Below, one piece after another: positions 10,901-22,900 of a DNA stretch of 64,000 nucleotides. How positions within the stretch are numbered: the stretch's first letter is position 1; each line of letters opens with the position of its first letter. The notes beneath the pieces are model-generated. The model had not been told where the DNA came from. It ran no database searches and saw nothing but the letters and a program-made list of their open reading frames with translations. Location of the stretch: contig MNCI01023302.1 in NCBI GenBank assembly GCA_015680685.1, positions 903,188 to 967,187 on the forward strand, written 5' to 3'. The stretch is from Gnetum montanum. Taxonomy: Eukaryota > Streptophyta > Gnetopsida > Gnetales > Gnetaceae. A program made the translations under genes and the position numbers.

Positions 10901-13900
10901 TAATTGTATTCATGTAAAATAAATTCAAACATCTCATCCTCCTCATCCTTATAAACCTTATGTTCCATTTCATCTTGTTCATAGTGATGTGTGGGGTCCC
11001 TCACGAGTACCAAATTTAATTGGGGGACGTTGGTTTGTAACTTTAATAGATGATCACACTCATGTATGTTGGGTGTACCTAATGAGTGATAAATCCGAAG
11101 TTAGGTCACTGTTCAAAGAATTCCATAAGCTTGTTAAAAATGATTTCCAATCGTCAATTCATATTCTTCGTTCAGATAATGGTAAAGAATATTTTTCTCA
11201 AGAGCTTAAAGCATATTTAAGTGAGCATGGAATCTTTCACCAAAGTTCTTGTGCCTATACACCCCAACAAAATGGGGTTGCCAAATGAAAAAACAAACAT
11301 CTTATGATGGTAGCTTGATCAACTATGTTTACTAGCTATGTTCCTCAATCCTTCTGGGGAGAAGCTGTTCTCACCTTTGCATATCTCATTAATCAAGTAC
11401 CATCTAAAACTCTTCAATACCAAACTCCACTAAGTCTTCTCTTATCAGCCTTTCCTTCTACATGAATTCTCAACACTCTTCCACCTCGTGTCTTTGGATG
11501 TGTCATATGTGTACATAATGCTCAACCAAATCATGGGAAACTTAATCCAAAAGCCCTCAAGCGTGTATTCTTAGGGTATTCTCCTACATAGAAAGGGTAT
11601 AAATGCTACTACCCTCCTTTAAAACATGTTTTTGTATCATGTGATGTCACATTTCTAGAACACCAACTCTTTTATGCCAATGTTACTCTTCAGGGGGAGA
11701 ATCAACCTATAGAAGAGCAACTCTGGGATTCAATCATATCCCTACCAATTGCTATGCCCAAGTTCTCATCAAAAAAATCATGTCACATCTCATGTCTAAT
11801 CAGTCCAAGAGTCAGATTCAAATCTAGGGGGCGAATCACATCCAAAACCAATTCTGAGATATTCTAGATGGCCACAAGCTCCTCAACAAAACCAAGAGCC
11901 TGAACTGGTGATAGATCCAAGTGGTGGAGGTATACAGGAGCAGTCTAAGGTGGTGAATGATAATGAAGAGATTGATGACTTGGATCTTCTGATTGTGGTT
12001 AGAAAAGAGGCGACGTCATGTGTAAAATATCCCATTTCTAATTATCTCACATACTCCAAGTTATCATGTAATTATAGGGCATTTCTTTCAAAAGTTGATG
12101 AGACACAAGTTCCAAGGGATATCTTTGAGGCTTTGGAAGATTCCAAATGGAAGGAAGTTGTGATGGAGGAAATGAAGGCGTTGGAAGACAATGAAACATG
12201 GGAAATAGTCCACCTACCTGAAGGGAAGAAACTTGTGGGGAGCAAATGGGTGTTTACTGCCAAGTATGGTTCTGATGACAGCATTGAAAGACACAAGGCC
12301 AGACTTGTGGCACAAGGGTTCACCTAGATGTATGGGATAGACTATGCAAAAACATTTGCTCTTGTGGCAAAACTCTATTCTATTAAGGTTTTATTGTCTT
12401 TACCTGCAAATTTGGATTGGGGGTTGCATCAACTCGACATCAAAAATGGCTTCATACATGGTACATTGGGAGAAGAAGTTTACATGAGGATACCACCAAG
12501 TTTTGAATCTCAAGAAGGTATGGGTAAAGCATGTAGATTAAAGAAGTTGCTCTACGGACTCAAACAATCTTCCTAAGCTTGGTTTACCCAATTTAGTGAT
12601 GTGATGAAGCAACTTGGATATGAGCAAGGACAAGCCGATCATACTTTATTTGTTAAAAAAAGGAAGCATGGTAAAAGATCAATCCTTATTGTTTATGTTG
12701 ATGATATAGTGATTACAGGAGATGATGATCATGAGATTGAAGATCTCAAAAGGAAGCTCCAAGCAAAGTTTAGAGTCAAAGATCTTGGTCCACTGAAGTA
12801 TTTTTTGGGAATGGAAATTGCTAGAAGCAAGAAAGGGATTTTTGTCTCCTAAAGGAAATATATCATGGATTTACTCAAAGAGACTAGCAAGATGGGGTGT
12901 AGACCAATAGGGACTCCATTGGAACAAAATTGGAAATAGAAGACTCTTGAAGAAGATCTTTTTGTAAATTGAGAAAGTTATCAATGCTTGGTTGGTAAAC
13001 TCATATATTTGTCTCTCACTAGGCCATATATTGTTTTCAACGTAACTATTGTTAGCCAGTTCATGCATGCTCCTACAAAGAGACACCAGGATGCTGTGAA
13101 TCAGATTTTAAGGTATCTAAAGGGATGCCCAGGGAAGGGACTGTTGTTCAAGAAGTGCAGTGAAAGGGACATTGTTGATTTTGTTGATGCACATTGGGCC
13201 AAAGTCGTTGAAGATAGCAAGTCTACTGCAAGGCATTATACCAAGGTCTGGAGAAACTTAGTGACATGGAGAAGCAAAAAAACAATCTGTTGTAGCATGT
13301 AGTAGTGCAGAAGTTGAATATAGAGCTATAGCACAAAGAATTTGTGAACTCATTTGGCTACAAAGGTTGATGAAAGATCTCAAGAAAGTGGGCCGATAAG
13401 GTTGTTTAGTGATAGTAAGTCTGCCATTAGTAGCGTCCAAAATCCAATCTAGCATGATCGTATGAAGCATGCAAGAATTGACAGGAATTTCATAAAAAAT
13501 GAAGTTGGCAACGGAACAATTGCTCTATCCTACATTTCTACCAAGATGTAAGAAGCTGATATTCTCACTAAGGCCTTATGCAAATCAAGCTTTGATTCAT
13601 TCGTTAGCAAGTTGGGAATGATAGATATCTATTCACTAGTTTGAGGGGGAGTGTTAGAAAGTCAAAATAAAGCTAGATCAACTTACGATTCTTTAAATCA
13701 ATTAGGGCTTGATTTTGTGGATTAACTTACCAGAATTAGTTGATTCTTAGAATCAATTTCTGTTAGTTATTTTCCATATGTCTTGTTTCTTATTTAGCAG
13801 ATTTCCTATTATAATTCTTTCCTATAAATTGTTGTAATTGTTGATTTAAGATGAATGAAAGAGTGAGAGAATTATTTTTCCAATCTTTTCTTTTCTCCTT

Positions 13901-16900
13901 CCTGTTCAATAAATAAATGAGAAAACATGGTAGGAAGTTGGAAAGCTCATTTCACATGCATGATATAAGCTATCCCAAAAGATGAACTGTCGTAATTGTG
14001 TAGGCCAATATTCTAGGTATATTGTTAGTCCATTCACTTTTGTAGTGATGGGTTGTGGTTGGCCGGTAGGGATCGGTGTAGGCGCCACCTCTTGGCACTC
14101 ATGTCCTAGTGCGGTTGGGGGGAGGGTGTGCATAGCCCGTCTCGTACTACCCCACCCTCAGTCATGCCTACTATGTTGGGGATTGAGCTTCCCCCACTAG
14201 GCGAATGGGTTAATGTTGTCTGGGGAAGCTCTAAGTCGCAGAGGCCAAAGGAGGCCTGTCCACACTCGAAAGCTACCGGTGTCACCAGCAAGGGGCCGAC
14301 TGAGTTGCCTATTTGAGCTTTTATCATGGGATAAACAGATGACAAGGAGTATTGATTTAGGTTTACAGTAGACCCTGAAAGAGGTCTACAAGTGATGTTC
14401 AGTCGATCATGCATGAAGAACCTTTTGTGGAACTGTAGGGGACAGGGTACGCCCTATAAAAGAAATACCTTGTGACAGTTTGTAAGAAGTGAGGATTGTG
14501 ATTTTGTTTGCCTACAGGAAATTAAACTGCAGATATCAGAATCCTTCCACCTGCAATGGGATGGCTGGAAGGTGCACCAAAGGCCTTGTGTGGGGCATGC
14601 GGGGGGATTGGCTATCCTGGCCCACCTTGAGGTTCGGCTGATTGATTCATCGCAATGGGGTATTACCGTTCATGTTGACTCCCAGGGCCTTTGGTTGACA
14701 AACTTCTATGGGGCCCAAGCTTGGGAGCTGTGCTTGTTGGAACTGGAGAGGGTGGTGGCACTAGTCTCGGATCAACGAGCATGGCTCATTGTGGGGGATT
14801 TCAACCAGCGGTTGTACTCTTGGAAAAAATCGGGTATAGACTGCGCTTGCCCCTTGGGGGCCCAGGAGTTTTAGCACTTCTTGACATTGCACTCGCTAGT
14901 TGACTTGGAGATTGAAAACTACCAATTTATGTGGAGCAACAGACGTAGGGGGGGACGAGCAGGTCCTATCTAGGATCAATTGGGTTTGGATTAGCTCGGA
15001 GTTGCTTCTATGGTTGGAAGTGTAGGTCATGGGGTAGGAGTAGGTCGCTTCGGATCATCAGTTGCTCATTTGCTGTTTGGGGCCATTGCAGAGATGATTG
15101 CCTTGACCATTTCGCTTTGAAGCGTCTTGGTTGCTCAAGTTGTCGTTGCGCCCTTTGGTTGAAGACATCTAGGCTAGTTACCCGCCGGGTCGGGGAGACC
15201 CTAGGAATTTTCTCCAGGATGGCCTCCTGCACCTAAAGTGGGCTATCCAATCCATGGTAGTGTAGGATAAACTTTCATTCCAAGCAGGCCATATAGACCT
15301 CAAGTCCAAGTTGGCCTACATTTAGAGCCGGCAAGAGGCTAGAGAGGACTTACAAGACAAGGAAATGAACATTTCAATGCAGTTGTAGGTGCTTGACTTG
15401 GAAGAGGAAATCTATTGGAAGCAGCATTGGTGGATCAGGTGGCTTAGGGAGGGTGATAGATAGATGAAATTCTTTTTTGCAACTGCCAAGTCTCATGGGA
15501 TGGGCCAGCGAGCACTAGGTGATGTTGAGGGATAATGGAGTTTTGGTGGATGATCCCAAAGATGTTTCTTGAGAGTTAGCAGTGTATTGGGGGGCAATTT
15601 GGGCTAAGCAGCCCATGTTGCCGATCTTGGTGCAGGTGCCACGGGTGTTGGAGGAGGGAGACAATGCTCGATTACTAGGTTCATTTACCTTGCAGGAGTT
15701 GAAAGAGACTATTAGTTCTATGGCAGGAGGTAAGGCATCGAGTCCTGATGGCTAGAGCATCGAGTTTTTTAAGGAATTTTTTGATCTTCTGGGGCCCAAT
15801 GTTCTCAACGCTTTCAACCTAATGCTGGCTAGGCATCACGTATGTTGAGAGATCAACTACTCAAGGATGGTCTGTATCCCCAAGCAAGCGAATGCCTCAT
15901 CTCCTGCTCATTTCTGACCCATTGGGGTCTGCAATGTGCTGATTTGAATATTTTCTAAGCTACTCGTTTGGCGGTTGGTCCCCATCATGCCAAAACTTGT
16001 TGGGGAACATCAGACGAGGTTTGTTCGAGGGCGGTTCTTGCAAGACCAGGTGCTCCTCATGCAGGAGATCCTCCACTCCCTACAACTTTCGAATTTTCCT
16101 AGATTGTGTCTAAAATTGGACATTACGAAGGCCTATGACACGGTTAGTTGGGAGGCACTTGCCACCATTATGGTGTAGAAAGGTTTTGACCTTGAATTTG
16201 TGAGATTGTGCGTTCATCTGTAAGTGTCGATCGTGTTCTCCTTCGATGTGGGGGGTCGTCTTTGGGGTTTTGCGTCTCTCAAAAGGGGTCTAAGGTAGGG
16301 GGACCCTCTATCACCGTTGCTTTTTATCATCACTATGGACCTACTAAAATACTATTGCAAGGCTATGGGGGTGGGGGGGTTGATGGTTGTGAGCGTTGAA
16401 TGTATTGTCGAGCATTACATTGATGATGACACGATGCTTCTCAATTAGGCTAGGATCCCCTAGGCGCGACTTATTAATTGGTTGCTTACATCGATGGCGG
16501 AGGAGCTTGGCTTGGTGGTGAATCGAGAGAAGTCTTCAGCACACTTCCTCAATGTGGACGCGTAGGTTAAGTGTCGGATCATGCGGGTGGTGGGGTTCCC
16601 CCCAAGGACCACTTGAGACTTGTACCTTGGTATCCCGCTTTCTGCTTGGGGTCGATGCGTGGCTTGGAATGCAGTTCTGAAAAAAATTGAGGGTTGGGTG
16701 GGACATTGGGCTAATCACTTTCTCACTTGAAAAGGGTTTGCAGCAATGGCATGCTTTGTGGCTGTTGTTGCAACTCCCCCACAGGCCATAATCTAGACTA
16801 TCAATCAGCTCATTCAGAATTTTGTGTGCTTGCGGGGTAGCGGGGGGAGTAAATTACATCTAGTTGGCTAGGACCGGATCGTGTGCCCTAGGGAAGCAAG

Positions 16901-19900
16901 GGGGCCTAGGCATTTTCAAATTTGAGGACGAGCTAAAGATGGGACAACAACAACTGTTGTTACGGTTCACCCAATGAGGTGCGGGGACTGCATAGTGGGT
17001 TTGCATCATGAGGGGGAAATATGACGGGTGGTGGATGGGGGTGTGCGACCCTAGACATTGGTGGACACTTTGCACCCATGCGCAGTGCATGCTGGCACGG
17101 GAGTGGATGGAGTAGGCGCTGCACCAGCTCATGAAATCAATGTACCTACCAGTACATGGTTGGCAGTAGGTCTAGCAGGGGAAATTGCTAGAGAAAATAA
17201 AGGTTTTCCTTTGGATCCTTGAGAGTAATGCCCTACCGGTTTAGGTGTATTTAATGCAATGTGGCCTAAACATTGACACCACCTACCCCCTTTGCAATGG
17301 TTGGCTTGAGACTATGTTGCACTTTGCATTCCAATGCCCTTACTTGCAGGCGTGCGATGGGATGGCTCACCTCAATGCCACTTATAGGAGATTCTAAGGC
17401 CACGTTGCTTTTATGGGAGGCATGGAAGATACGTAATCACAAAATCTTCTGACAACAGCGTGTGCTTGCCCCTGTGCATGTTGTTTTTTGAATGGAGAAA
17501 GTGTGGGTGGAAATTGTTACTGCAATGGAGTTCACGTCGACATACAAACAGGCTTGTGCGACGTTCCACGTGCACAACTTGGGGTTTGGTTGAGCGATGT
17601 GGATGGGATACTCCTCCTATGGCTATAGGGTGACCTGGCCCTCCCAGGTGATGCCTTCTTCACCAATTGGCTGGATGATAGGATGCAATTTTGGGGAGTC
17701 GAAATCATGTTGACAGAGATGATGATCACTAGGTACCTAGGGGCCTAGGCGGATGGTGAAATTATTCTTCCCACAACCCAAGGGTTACAGGATGCTGAGC
17801 TGTTCTTTGATGGACCAGTGCCATGCATGCACAGTCAACAAGTGCCCAAGTTTGCTTTGTTGCCAGTTTGGGGACGGGCTCTTGAGCTAGTTGACCGTTT
17901 CTTTGTCCAGTCTGGCAATGGTTCCAAGCTTCAGGGCACGTACTTTGCATTCTTGAAATGCTTGAAATTTGGGCTCAAAGTCAACTTGCCCTGCTTTTTC
18001 TTGGTTGTTCTATGGCAGTAGAAGAGGGGGTGCCATTTTGGGCTCATTTTGGCCCTTTGGTGGGGTGCGGCGAAGGTGTGGTTTGCGTCAGGCCCCCCTG
18101 GACCTTCTCGATCAGGGGTTGCTTTGAAGCCTATGGTGGTCTACTCTAGAAAATAGGCTGTGCTGCTGGGGATGGTTGCCCCCAGTCCAATGGCCATGGC
18201 GGATGTGTTTCCACTCGCAAAGTCTGGTTAGGATGTGCTGGTCACTGCAGAGCTTGATTGGGTTGCAGAGGAGGTGGCGGCAGAGGCTCGGGCTGAGGAG
18301 CAGTGGGCTTGGGAGGCTTGGTGGGAGGAGGCCCTCTAGCATGCATAGGCCAACATGGAGGCCCGATTTTGTGAGTGGGAGTAGGAGTTGCTTAGGTAGC
18401 AAGCCCTGCTGGTGGAAGGATCTCAGGCTTGACTTGTGGATGAGCTTTGTGACCAGGTTTGGGCAGAGTTGTAGTACGAAGAAATTACTCGTAGGGAAAG
18501 GGAGCGCATGGAGTGTGTGCAATGGGCTCAGGAGTAGGAAGAGGAGAGACAAAGACAATGTTAGTTGGATAGGGCACACAAATAGAGCATGCGGTAGTGG
18601 CTTCATGAGGGGTGATGCCCTTATGTCGTGCTAGGCATAAACTGTGAGTGCTTGTGGGTGGCCCTAAGGTGGCACATTCGTTGTACCTTGGATGGTGGGG
18701 GGTCGGCTGGGAAACAGGTTCGTCATGAGGCCTCTTTGTAGGAGTTCTAGCAGGTGGCTGGTTTCGTGGGCTCTGAATTGCATTGTAATACTCTAGATAT
18801 CCTACATGCTCTTGAGTGGCTGCAGTGCAAGTGTCATGCCTTGCCTAGACAATTGTAACAGCTTCGGGGTTGCCTAGGCCTCGTCTATGCTTTGGTTTCT
18901 TTCTTGTGGGTATGGGTGGGTTTTAGTCAGAGTTCCTTTTGGCTGGGTTGGCCTTTGCTTTGTGCACAGTGCATGTCTAGTTTGTTAGGGTGTGGGAGTT
19001 TGGGGGTTGGTGTGGTCCCTCGACAATTGTGGTTTGTGGGGGTTTGTCTAGGTTGGGTCCCGGGGGGGGGGGGGGGGGGGGGGGGGGTNNNNNNNNNNNN
19101 NNNNNNNNNNNNNNNNNNNNNNNNNNNNNNNNNNNNNNNNNNNNNNNNNNNNNNNNNNNNNNNNNNNNNNNNNNGGGGGGGGGCTAGGCTAGGGTTTTCC
19201 CATCCCTGAGGGTGGGTTTGTCTAGCCATTCACTCGTGGCCTTTCAGTAATTTAATCCCAAACATTCTCTCAAAAAAAAAAAATGCTCTAATTAGATGGT
19301 GAAATTGATAAGGATATGAGAAACATGACTAAAGCATGATGGTCAAAATGAAGATAGGCTAGTGGTGTTCTATGTAATAAAAGGATCCTAATAAAATTGA
19401 AAGAAAAATTTTATAAGATAATGATTAGGCCTGCTATTTTATATGGTGTTATATGTTAAGTTGTAAAAAAGTAGCATGAGGAAGAAATTAGTGTAGTTGA
19501 AATATGAATGCTAAATGTTACAAGACGAGATGAATTGCACAATATAGATACTAAAAGAAAACTTGGAGTGGTTTCTATGATAGACAAGTTTTAGGCATGG
19601 AGTTGGAGATAGTTTTTCAAAAAAGATTGTCATACTATAGTTTCAAGAAACTTGTTAGGACGAAGACCAAAAATGACATGAAAAGAACTATTTAAAGTAG
19701 ATACGATAAAATTTGTAAATAGATCAAGACTTAATTCTTGATAGAGTTGAATGTTAAAAGAGAAACTCATGTAGCTAATCTCATATTGTTGGGACAAAGT
19801 GTAACACCTTGATCTTAGGGAATAAGAGCTAACACCCAATGCCTCCAAAATGTTAGTTGAAAAACATATAGATGAGTTTTTTTTTTCAAACATTAATCAA

Positions 19901-22900
19901 TCAACAAAAAAATCCAATCTTACATTTAGATCAACACAAACAATAGTTAGTACATCATAAAGAGACTAAAGTATAAAGCAAAACAAATTGTGCAATGCAA
20001 ACAACGGCCCAAGAATCTAGTAGGAAGAGAATGCCAATATAACAATTGACATCTCTTGATATACACAATGCATCCAAAGTGTAGTACCAATGTCAAACAA
20101 GTAAACTTGAAATCTTATTGAAAGCTTTCTAGTTCATCCATAAGCAAATAAACTCAATCAATTCAGCAAGTAGTTTTAAAGTTGCACAGCAAAACATAAT
20201 TATTCATACAGAAAATGAGCTATATAGGAAAACATATTGCAAATTGAAATACAGGTATAGCAGTTGAGAAGTCATTTCCTCATATATATGCTATATTGTA
20301 ACCAATGATATAATATTCATGGTTCAGATAGTGCACATTAATAATGTTGTTTAAATGAACAGCTGGCTGGCATGCGCTAGAATCATTTTAATATTAATTC
20401 ATAAATCAAATTATTGAAATTCTAGAAAAAAAATGCAGCCACAACCAACAGCAGCAGTTAACAACCATCATGCATAATGATAGGAAAATAAGTTGCCAAC
20501 ACACACTACATTAGCACATACAACATCACATATACTCTAGTTACTAGTAAAGATATAGTATCAGCTTTGTTGCCTTGGATTTGCATATGCTAATAAATTT
20601 TTTTTGATATTTTGATCAAAAAACAGATAAGGTTTGAGCAAAACTCTAAAATAAATTCTAATGCTCCTCAAGCATAATTTCTGATTCTTTAGTATTTGAA
20701 CAGAATGAAAGGTAAGTAAAATGAATAGTGCCCAAATGGCACAAAACACCATATCCAAATTTTAGCCTAACCATTGCTGATTTTTTGAACCAGAAACAGG
20801 TATAAAAAATGAATAGAAACCATAAAAATCTATACAAGATTGCTCTGATACAAAGTACAAATCTGCATCTTCTGACTTACAAATCAGGTTCTAATTTCTT
20901 CAAACCATAAAATATATTTGATGTTTTTCATCAACAAATCTATTCACTCAAACAATTAGCCATAGCAAGCATATAAATCAGTAACATCAGATCTATTCAA
21001 TGGCATAATGATATTTTCTATTTTTTATCCAACGACAATCACATTACAAAATCATCTCAACTTAACTCTTCTAACTGGAAATAATAGAGGCCACGCCACT
21101 AACATTTAATCAAGCTATCCTGAAATTAAAAATGCAACCACACTTCTAGTTCTAGCTTCAATTCATAAAGGGAAATATACAAACTTCATTTGCTACCATA
21201 CCAAGTTAAAGAAAGGCTATAAAATTCCTTTGCTACCATACCAAGCTAAAGAAATGCTTTATCATTTAGTAATACAATAATTTTCCATGCATTTATTCAT
21301 AAGGAAAATGGAACTATTCTTATCAAGCATTTTGTACAAAACAATAGTTGTCCCATTTTAACAGAAAAGATAGATCATATGTATTTGATTTCCAAGAATC
21401 TATAGCTATTATTTTAGCAAAATCATATCATAAAAATTTGTTGTTAGAAAAAAACATTTAAATTAGATTTTTGTTTATTAGCCTCTCTTCTCAATAAACT
21501 CTAGAAAGATATCTAGATCAGAACTGAGAAGGCTTTAGCATAGGGTCAAGAATTTCACAATTTGGTAAATCATAAAAAGAATTCAAGACCAGTTCCATAA
21601 AAAGAAATTCAAGGTCAAACCAAGGAAATCACAAAATTACCAATACTCAAACATTTATTTCAAGATTTCCAAAATCAAGATAGGCCTTGGATGCTATCAC
21701 TTTCTGCTGGAGGTACTAATCCTCATATTAGGGATCCTTGGCCCTTGTTGGCAAATCTTTTTGCCAAATTGCCCTAAATCTTTATAAGTGTTCCCAAGTT
21801 CATCTGAAAAAAAAAAACTATCTTCCAAGTCATTTAGGCTTGAGAATATGAGGATAGGTAGAAAGATCCACAAAAACAAAGATTCAGTAGTTCAAAATCT
21901 TAGAATAAAAAGCATATTCAATAAGCATTCAAAACAGTGAAAGAATTTTGAAAATAAAATCATATTTTAGCCACAAGTGAAACAAAGGAGGAACTATGTA
22001 TCCACCTTGTTTAGTCTTCAAAACCTCTTTGAATGAACTCTTTTTGTTAACCATCAAGTGCTACTTCTTCTTCTTCATTGTAGTACCCATGCAATCTTTT
22101 TCTTTCAATGCTATTATTGCTATTTTTATTATTTTAATTTACCTGTATATCGTTGAAGATGTGCTCCTAGTATTATTATTGTTGCTACAATCCTCTGTTC
22201 TCCTTTTCTCTTCTCCCCTCTTTCCTTCTTTCATAGCCCTTTTATTCACTTGAGTTTAGTTTTGGTTTTGGTTTTTTATGGTAATTGACTTTCTTTGGCA
22301 GTTACGTTTTTTTAATTGGCAGGTACATTTAAAAAAAAAGATCGAAAATTAGGTCTTAGCCTTCCCAAAAGCCATCCTTAAAAAATTAAAAAGAATATCT
22401 GACCCTTTCAACTAAGAGGACTTTGGTTCAATTCCTTCTAAGGTGATAAAATATACACTTCTGGTCTCTCTTTGTCCCTCTTTTAATCCTTGTTACAAAA
22501 CTCGCCAAGTTTCTGTGAGTACTTGCAGAATCTCGAGTTTTTTTTTTTACTAGGCGAGTAACTCATGGCTTATGAGCCAAGTCAGAAATCTGTATATTTT
22601 GAAAGGGTTAAAAGGGTAAAAATTCAAATTTCAACGAATTCTTTTTACTGTTCTGCGAGTTTGTTGAGTAAGTTGCTGAGTCTGAGTTTATTTTCACGAA
22701 AACGAGTCACTCGCAGAGTTCGAGTCTTGTAATGCTACTTTTAACTAAGCAAACACACTCTAGCCCTTACCCACTTGAATTCTATTATAAAAATAAAACC
22801 ATATTGTACAACAGATGAGAGTTCCATGTGCAAGAGGAAAGCATAAAATTAAAATATCAAATCAAGGAAATACCTTCTTCTTCAAGCACTCAATGTTGTA

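Larger units (their letters stand above)
8817..13913 (+). mobile_element. Complete Copia LTR retrotransposon with target-site duplication
   Basis: A 5087-bp element (8822-13908) bounded by direct repeats ATAAA at 8817-8821 and 13909-13913. LTRs start TGTTAGAAAG and end TTCCTGTTCA. Internal order: initiator-Met primer site, Gag with a CCHC knuckle, aspartic protease, integrase, reverse transcriptase, RNase H, polypurine tract. The order integrase before reverse transcriptase identifies Copia. Inserted in the sense orientation of the host gene. Numerous in-frame stops and unequal LTRs (281 and 257 bp) show it is old and inactive. Confidence 0.95.
14050..19283 (+). mobile_element. LINE L-A (L1-type non-LTR retrotransposon), GC-rich
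   Basis: Plus-strand order: possible ORF1 remnant, endonuclease, reverse transcriptase, zinc-binding domain, a long C-terminal part, and a run of 12 A near 19272-19283 as the tail. Markedly richer in G and C than the surrounding intron. The 5' boundary is uncertain (between 13914 and 14400), and no target duplication was found by eye. Frame is broken by many stops, chiefly TAG. An assembly gap interrupts its 3' end. Confidence 0.85.
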
